DNA from: Microbacterium sp. LCT-H2
GTDB lineage: Bacteria; Actinomycetota; Actinomycetes; Actinomycetales; Microbacteriaceae
Length of the DNA stretch: 64,000 nucleotides
Assembly: GCF_001866135.1 (NCBI RefSeq)
Contig: NZ_MODW01000002.1
Span: forward strand, 642,917 to 706,916
Direction: 5' to 3'
The position numbers and the translations under genes were made by a program. The notes under the pieces were generated by a model that saw nothing but the letters and a program-made list of their open reading frames with translations, ran no database searches and was not told where the DNA came from. Position 1 is the stretch's first letter; each line of letters begins with the position of its first letter. This document shows positions 60,973 through 64,000 of the stretch, one piece after another.

Positions 60973-61401
60973 ATGAGCGAGGTCGCCACCAGCGAAGGAC
61001 TCGAGTGGGCGGCCGCCCGCGGCATGGGAGCCCTGGCCGAGAAGATGGGCATGGAGTTCGTCGAGTTCGGCGTCGATCGGTGCGTGGCGACGATGCCGGT
61101 GGAGGGTAACACCCAGCCGGTCGGTCTCATGCACGGCGGCGCCTACGTCGTGCTCGGCGAATCACTCGGCTCGATGGCGGCTAATCTGCATGCGGGAGCG
61201 GGCCGTCTGGCGGTCGGCGTCGACATCAACGCCACACACACCCGGTCGGCCACCTCGGGCGTGGTCACCGGAGTCTGCACGCCCGTGCACCTGGGGCGCA
61301 GCATCACGGTGCACGAGATCGTCGTGACCGACGATCAGGGCCGGCGCTGCTCGACGATCCGCATCACCAACATGATCAAGGACGCTCCCGCCGCGGACTG
61401 A
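60973..61401 (+). CDS. hot-dog fold thioesterase (PaaI/YbgC-like)
   Basis: 142 residues: VATMPVEGNTQPVGLMHGGAYVVLGES (in part) with the HGG loop and catalytic Glu/Asp helix, then GVDINATHTRSATSG. It hydrolyses acyl-CoA thioesters; the substrate is open. GGAGG precedes the ATG. Divergent from polA, as in several Actinobacteria. The end overlaps the convergent GNAT gene by 26 nt. Confidence 0.9.
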   Translation: MSEVATSEGLEWAAARGMGALAEKMGMEFVEFGVDRCVATMPVEGNTQPVGLMHGGAYVVLGESLGSMAANLHAGAGRLAVGVDINATHTRSATSGVVTGVCTPVHLGRSITVHEIVVTDDQGRRCSTIRITNMIKDAPAAD

Positions 61402-61939
61402 GCGGCTCCTCCAGCAGCAGCTGGAACAGGATGTGGTCCTGCCACTCCCCCGCGATCCGCAGGTACTTCGGGGCGATGCCGATGCGCTCGAAGCCGGTGG
61501 CGGCGAGGACCCGCTGCGAGGCGACGTTGTGCAGCAGCGTCGACGCCTGGAGGCGGTGCAGCCGCAGCTCGTCCCGCGCGTGCTCCGCCACGAGGGCGAC
61601 CGCGCGCCCGGCGAGCCCGCGGCGCAGTCGGGTGGAATCGATCCAGTACCCGAGATCGGCGCTCCAGAACGCGCCGCGCACGATCGTGTTGAGGTTGACC
61701 CGGCCGCGGATCTCGCCGTCGTCCGAGAGGATCACGAACCGGGAGCTCCGGCCGAGCGCGGCTTCCGCGACGCACTGCTGTGCGTTCTGCTCCTGCCACT
61801 CCTCGGTGAAGAACGCCTCGGAGCGCACCGGCTCCCAGGGGGCGAGATGCTCCCTGTTGGCCCGGTACGCGCGCGCGAGCGCGGCCCCGTCGCCGGCGCG
61901 GACCGGCCGCAGAACGTGCTCTGCGTCCAGCCGGAGCAC
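61376..61939 (-). CDS. GNAT family N-acetyltransferase (RimJ/RimL type)
   Basis: 187 residues, GTG start 8 nt after the pdtaR stop. LRPVRAGDGAALARAYRAN, WIDSTRLRRGLAGRAVALV (acetyl-CoA loop RRGLAG) and VLAATGFERIGIAPKYLRI mark a RimJ-like protein; the target may be a ribosomal or other protein N-terminus. Operon with pdtaR. Confidence 0.88.
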   Translation of the reverse strand: MLRLDAEHVLRPVRAGDGAALARAYRANREHLAPWEPVRSEAFFTEEWQEQNAQQCVAEAALGRSSRFVILSDDGEIRGRVNLNTIVRGAFWSADLGYWIDSTRLRRGLAGRAVALVAEHARDELRLHRLQASTLLHNVASQRVLAATGFERIGIAPKYLRIAGEWQDHILFQLLLEEPLSPRRERP

Positions 61940-61947
61940 CGGATGCC

Positions 61948-62565
61948 CTACTTCTTGGGAGCGAGCTGTTCGATGATCGCCTTGGCGACGTCCTGCATCG
62001 TCAGGCGACGGTCCATCGACGCCTTCTGGATCCAGCGGAACGCCTCGGGCTCGCTCAGGCCCATCTTCTCGTTGAGCAGGCCCTTGGCCCGATCGACGAG
62101 CTTGCGGGTCTCGAAGCGCTCGACCATGTCGGCGACCTCGGCCTCGAGGGTGATGATCTGCTCGTGGCGGGCCAGGGCGATCTCGATCGCGGGGAGGAGG
62201 TCGTTCGGGGTGAAGGGCTTCACGACGTAGGCCAGGGCTCCGGCCTCGCTCGCCCGCTCCACGAGCTCCTTCTGGCTGAACGCGGTCAGCAGCACGACGG
62301 GGGCGATGTTGCCCTTGTGGAGCTTCTCGGCAGCGCTGATGCCGTCGAGCTGGGGCATCTTCACGTCCATGATGACGAGGTCGGGACGCAGCTCGGTGGC
62401 GAGGGCCACCGCCGTCTCGCCGTCGCCGGCCTCGCCGACGACATCGAAGCCGTTGTCGCGGAGGATCTCGACGATGTCGAGACGGATCAGCGATTCGTCT
62501 TCGGCGACGACGACGCGTCGGGGTGCGGATGCCGTGGGCTGCTCAGCCTGTTCTTGCTCGGTCAC
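61948..62565 (-). CDS. pdtaR: ANTAR-domain response regulator PdtaR
   Basis: 205 residues: receiver domain (about 17-135) with phosphoacceptor Asp in VIMDVKMPQ, acidic pair VAEDES and Lys in YVVKPF, a coiled-coil linker, and a C-terminal ANTAR RNA-binding domain (about 145-200; RKLVDRAKGLLNEKMGLSE in part). It acts as an antiterminator on target mRNAs; the partner kinase PdtaS is not in the window. In M. tuberculosis Rv1626 (pdtaR) is likewise near polA (Rv1629). GTG start. Confidence 0.95.
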   Translation of the reverse strand: MTEQEQAEQPTASAPRRVVVAEDESLIRLDIVEILRDNGFDVVGEAGDGETAVALATELRPDLVIMDVKMPQLDGISAAEKLHKGNIAPVVLLTAFSQKELVERASEAGALAYVVKPFTPNDLLPAIEIALARHEQIITLEAEVADMVERFETRKLVDRAKGLLNEKMGLSEPEAFRWIQKASMDRRLTMQDVAKAIIEQLAPKK

Positions 62566-62571
62566 CCCTCC

Positions 62572-62577
62572 ATCCTA
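62572..62577 (-). promoter_or_regulatory. -10 hexamer (TAGGAT) of leaderless pdtaR
   Basis: On the minus strand TAGGAT ends 6 nt before the GTG at 62565. Confidence 0.55.
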
Positions 62578-62641
62578 ACGGAGAGGTCCCCGCCACCGGC
62601 TGAAGACGGCGGGCACGCGGGGAACCCTCCCTCGTCTGCGC

Positions 62642-62647
62642 TACAGT
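62642..62647 (+). promoter_or_regulatory. -10 hexamer of the tRNA-Leu(CAA) promoter
   Basis: TACAGT lies 18 nt before the mature tRNA 5' end. No clear -35. Confidence 0.4.
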
Positions 62648-62665
62648 CGAAGTCGCGAGACACGG

Positions 62666-62751
62666 GCCGGCGTGGCGGAATGGCAGACGCGGAGCACTCA
62701 AAATGCTTTGTCCGAGAGGGCGTGTGGGTTCGAGTCCCACCGCCGGCACCA
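62666..62751 (+). tRNA. tRNA-Leu (CAA)
   Basis: Acceptor GCCGGCG with CGCCGGC, anticodon stem AGCA/TGCT with loop CTCAAAA giving anticodon CAA, a class II variable arm, and T arm GTGGG-TTCGAGT-CCCAC. Discriminator A and an encoded CCA (62749-62751), unlike the other two tRNAs in the window. Confidence 0.96.
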
Positions 62752-62773
62752 GTATCGCGAGCCCCTCGCCCCG

Positions 62774-63484
62774 TCACTCGGCGAGGGCGGCGAGTTCGGC
62801 CATCACGCGGGGGTGGGCGAGGATGCGGAAGTGTCCGCCCGTCTCCAGGACGACGTTCTTGGCACCGGGCAGCTCGCTCCCCTCCGGGATGTGCGGATCG
62901 AACGCGGCGTAGATCGAGACGATGCGCGCGTTCACGTCGAGCTCCCGCCCCAGCGCGACGATCGAGGGGTCGTCGGGCGCGAACGCCCGCAGCACCCGAC
63001 CGGGCAGGAGCCGCGCATATCGGGAGCCGCCGAACGGCGTCGCGATGGCGAGCATGCCACGGATCCGCGCCCCCTCCGGGCCGGTCATTACCAGCTTCCC
63101 GGCGAGACCGCCCTTGCTGTGGGCGACGAGGAACACGCCGGAGAGGTCGTGCGCGCGCAGGTAGTCGGCCACCTGATCGGCCTCATCCTGCACCGGGAAC
63201 TGGTTGCGGCGCAGCGCATCCACGACATGGACCGGATGACCCCTCTCGTGCAGCGCGACGATGAGCGGCTCCAGGAAGCGCCAGGTCTCGTAGACACCGG
63301 CGAGCACCACGATGGGGGCGCGGTCTCCGGTGGCGAAGTCGTCCGCCTGGTCACGGCCGAAGAACGAGCGGACCTGCCAGAACCCCGCGTAGGCGTAGTC
63401 CGCAGCCCACCAGCCCAGGATCCTCAGGACGCTGATCGTGCCCTCCCCCGTCGGATGGGTGCGGCCGGCACCGCCGTCGGCCAT
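62774..63484 (-). CDS. alpha/beta hydrolase (lipase-like)
   Basis: About 236 residues from ATG 63484. VVLAGVYETWRFLEPLI, nucleophile elbow VAHSKGG (Ser), ATPFGGSRYARLLPG and C-terminal ETGGHFRILAH fit lipase-class hydrolases. The ATG overlaps the preceding gene by 61 nt and has a poorly placed ribosome binding site, so the true start may be internal, near ISVLRILGWW. Substrate unknown. Confidence 0.78.
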   Translation of the reverse strand: MADGGAGRTHPTGEGTISVLRILGWWAADYAYAGFWQVRSFFGRDQADDFATGDRAPIVVLAGVYETWRFLEPLIVALHERGHPVHVVDALRRNQFPVQDEADQVADYLRAHDLSGVFLVAHSKGGLAGKLVMTGPEGARIRGMLAIATPFGGSRYARLLPGRVLRAFAPDDPSIVALGRELDVNARIVSIYAAFDPHIPEGSELPGAKNVVLETGGHFRILAHPRVMAELAALAE

Positions 63485-63999
63485 GCTCCCGTCGTGTGGG
63501 CCAGGATCGCGGACGCCACCGCCCGGGGCGCGGACTGCTGCGCGACATGATGATGACCGGGGATCTCCACCAATCGCGAGACGGCCGCCGCGTCGCGCAG
63601 CCGCCGGCACCACGCGCGTCCGGCGATCGGATCGTCGCTCCCCCGGACGACGAGCACCGGCACGGTCAGAGCCGCAACCCTCTCCTCCAGGGGATACGCG
63701 AGCATGTGCCGGACCTGACGGAGATACCACCGCACGCCGCAGCGCAGATAGTCGGTGAAGACGACGGCGTTGATCGCAGGGGTCTCACCGAACGTATCGA
63801 GGGCCAGTGCCTGGGCCTGGGCGCGGAGAGTCCGGTGGGCGTCATCGGCGACGGGACCGATCGTCACGACGGTCCGGACGTACTCGGGATGCCGCAGCGC
63901 CGTCTCCACGGCCCACTGCACACCCATCGAGTGCCCGACGAGCACGACCCTGTCGTCGTCGAGGCTCGCCACCACCTGAGCCAGGCCCGCCGCCATCTG
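63424..63999 (-). CDS. alpha/beta hydrolase (5' end outside the window)
   Basis: Frame open to the right edge, so the N-terminal part is missing. Visible: nucleophile elbow VLVGHSMGVQWAVE (Ser), VLVVRGSDDPIAG (acid), and EIPGHHHVAQQSAP (His), the three catalytic regions of the fold. An internal ATG at 63996 is not the start because the elbow would be too near the N-terminus. It probably forms an operon with the hydrolase downstream. Confidence 0.8.
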   Translation of the reverse strand, partial: QMAAGLAQVVASLDDDRVVLVGHSMGVQWAVETALRHPEYVRTVVTIGPVADDAHRTLRAQAQALALDTFGETPAINAVVFTDYLRCGVRWYLRQVRHMLAYPLEERVAALTVPVLVVRGSDDPIAGRAWCRRLRDAAAVSRLVEIPGHHHVAQQSAPRAVASAILAHTTGAWPTAVPAAPIRRGRARSAS

Positions 64000-64000
64000 C

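Noticed and set aside
58297..61401. Rightward 1034-codon open frame opposite polA
   Set aside because: It is the high-GC shadow of polA: polA has all family motifs. Only the last 142 codons (60973-61401) are a real gene.
1..64000. CRISPR array, prophage, integrative element or biosynthetic gene cluster
   Set aside because: No regularly spaced repeats, phage structural genes, integrases, transposases, or PKS/NRPS/terpene genes were seen.

Overview
The window is GC-rich DNA densely packed with short-spaced or overlapping genes. It carries actinobacterial markers: RbpA, PafB/PafC, HelY, PdtaR, an LAXTG-type sortase E substrate, DUF6458 and DUF7882 proteins, and many leaderless starts. Gene content and order fit Microbacteriaceae, most likely Microbacterium; this is inference, since no 16S gene is present. 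I see no prophage, IS element, CRISPR array or integrative element.

Layout. 0-5.4 kb: end of a gamma-carbonic-anhydrase-like gene, tRNA-Met, a DoxX-like membrane protein, a sortase-E-type surface adhesin with two tandem DUF5979-like repeats, a small secreted protein, flavohemoglobin. 5.4-8.3 kb: DUF7882 protein behind a 12-codon leader ORF, an AraC regulator, an alpha/beta hydrolase, an Lrp/AsnC regulator. 8.4-18.7 kb: a complete leucine/branched-chain degradation module (BkdABC, then carboxylase beta and alpha subunits, acyl-CoA dehydrogenase, MaoC hydratase, CitE-like lyase) with two divergent regulators (Lrp, TetR), each facing a palindromic operator. The same set of genes lies together in Mycobacterium tuberculosis (Rv2495c-Rv2506 region). 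18.7-28.2 kb: mixed housekeeping (phosphatase, sirtuin, TrmH, SGNH hydrolase, helicase, VIT-family transporter, tRNA-Leu, M20 peptidase, UppP, PAC2 protein). 28.3-38.4 kb: HAD-TrmI-FKBP-PafB-PafC-TatA-TatC-HelY-Lnt-RbpA, the actinobacterial block that in mycobacteria also carries the Pup-proteasome genes, which are absent here. 38.5-45.7 kb: GDPD, SPFH/NfeD, SDR, HdeD-like, AraC-VOC, a UvrA-like ABC protein.

At 45711-45738 lies a 28-bp sequence with the architecture of a chromosome dimer resolution site (dif): 11-bp XerC-type arm, 6-bp centre, 11-bp XerD-type arm. Gene polarity agrees with a replication terminus there: about 33 of 46 protein genes to the left read rightwards and about 16 of 19 to the right read leftwards, converging on the site.

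Right of dif (45.8-64 kb): a short carbamoyltransferase-like gene, a decayed amidase pseudogene, membrane and GNAT proteins (one ORF holding two GNAT domains), VOC, two MFS transporters, a frameshifted DUF4232-type gene, arginase-like, FGE-like and SGNH proteins, an LLM oxidoreductase, a DUF885 peptidase, then the conserved polA-thioesterase-pdtaR neighbourhood, tRNA-Leu(CAA) and two alpha/beta hydrolases.

A recurring signature is a TANNNT -10 hexamer 6-7 nt before the start codon, at 11 sites, indicating widespread leaderless transcription.
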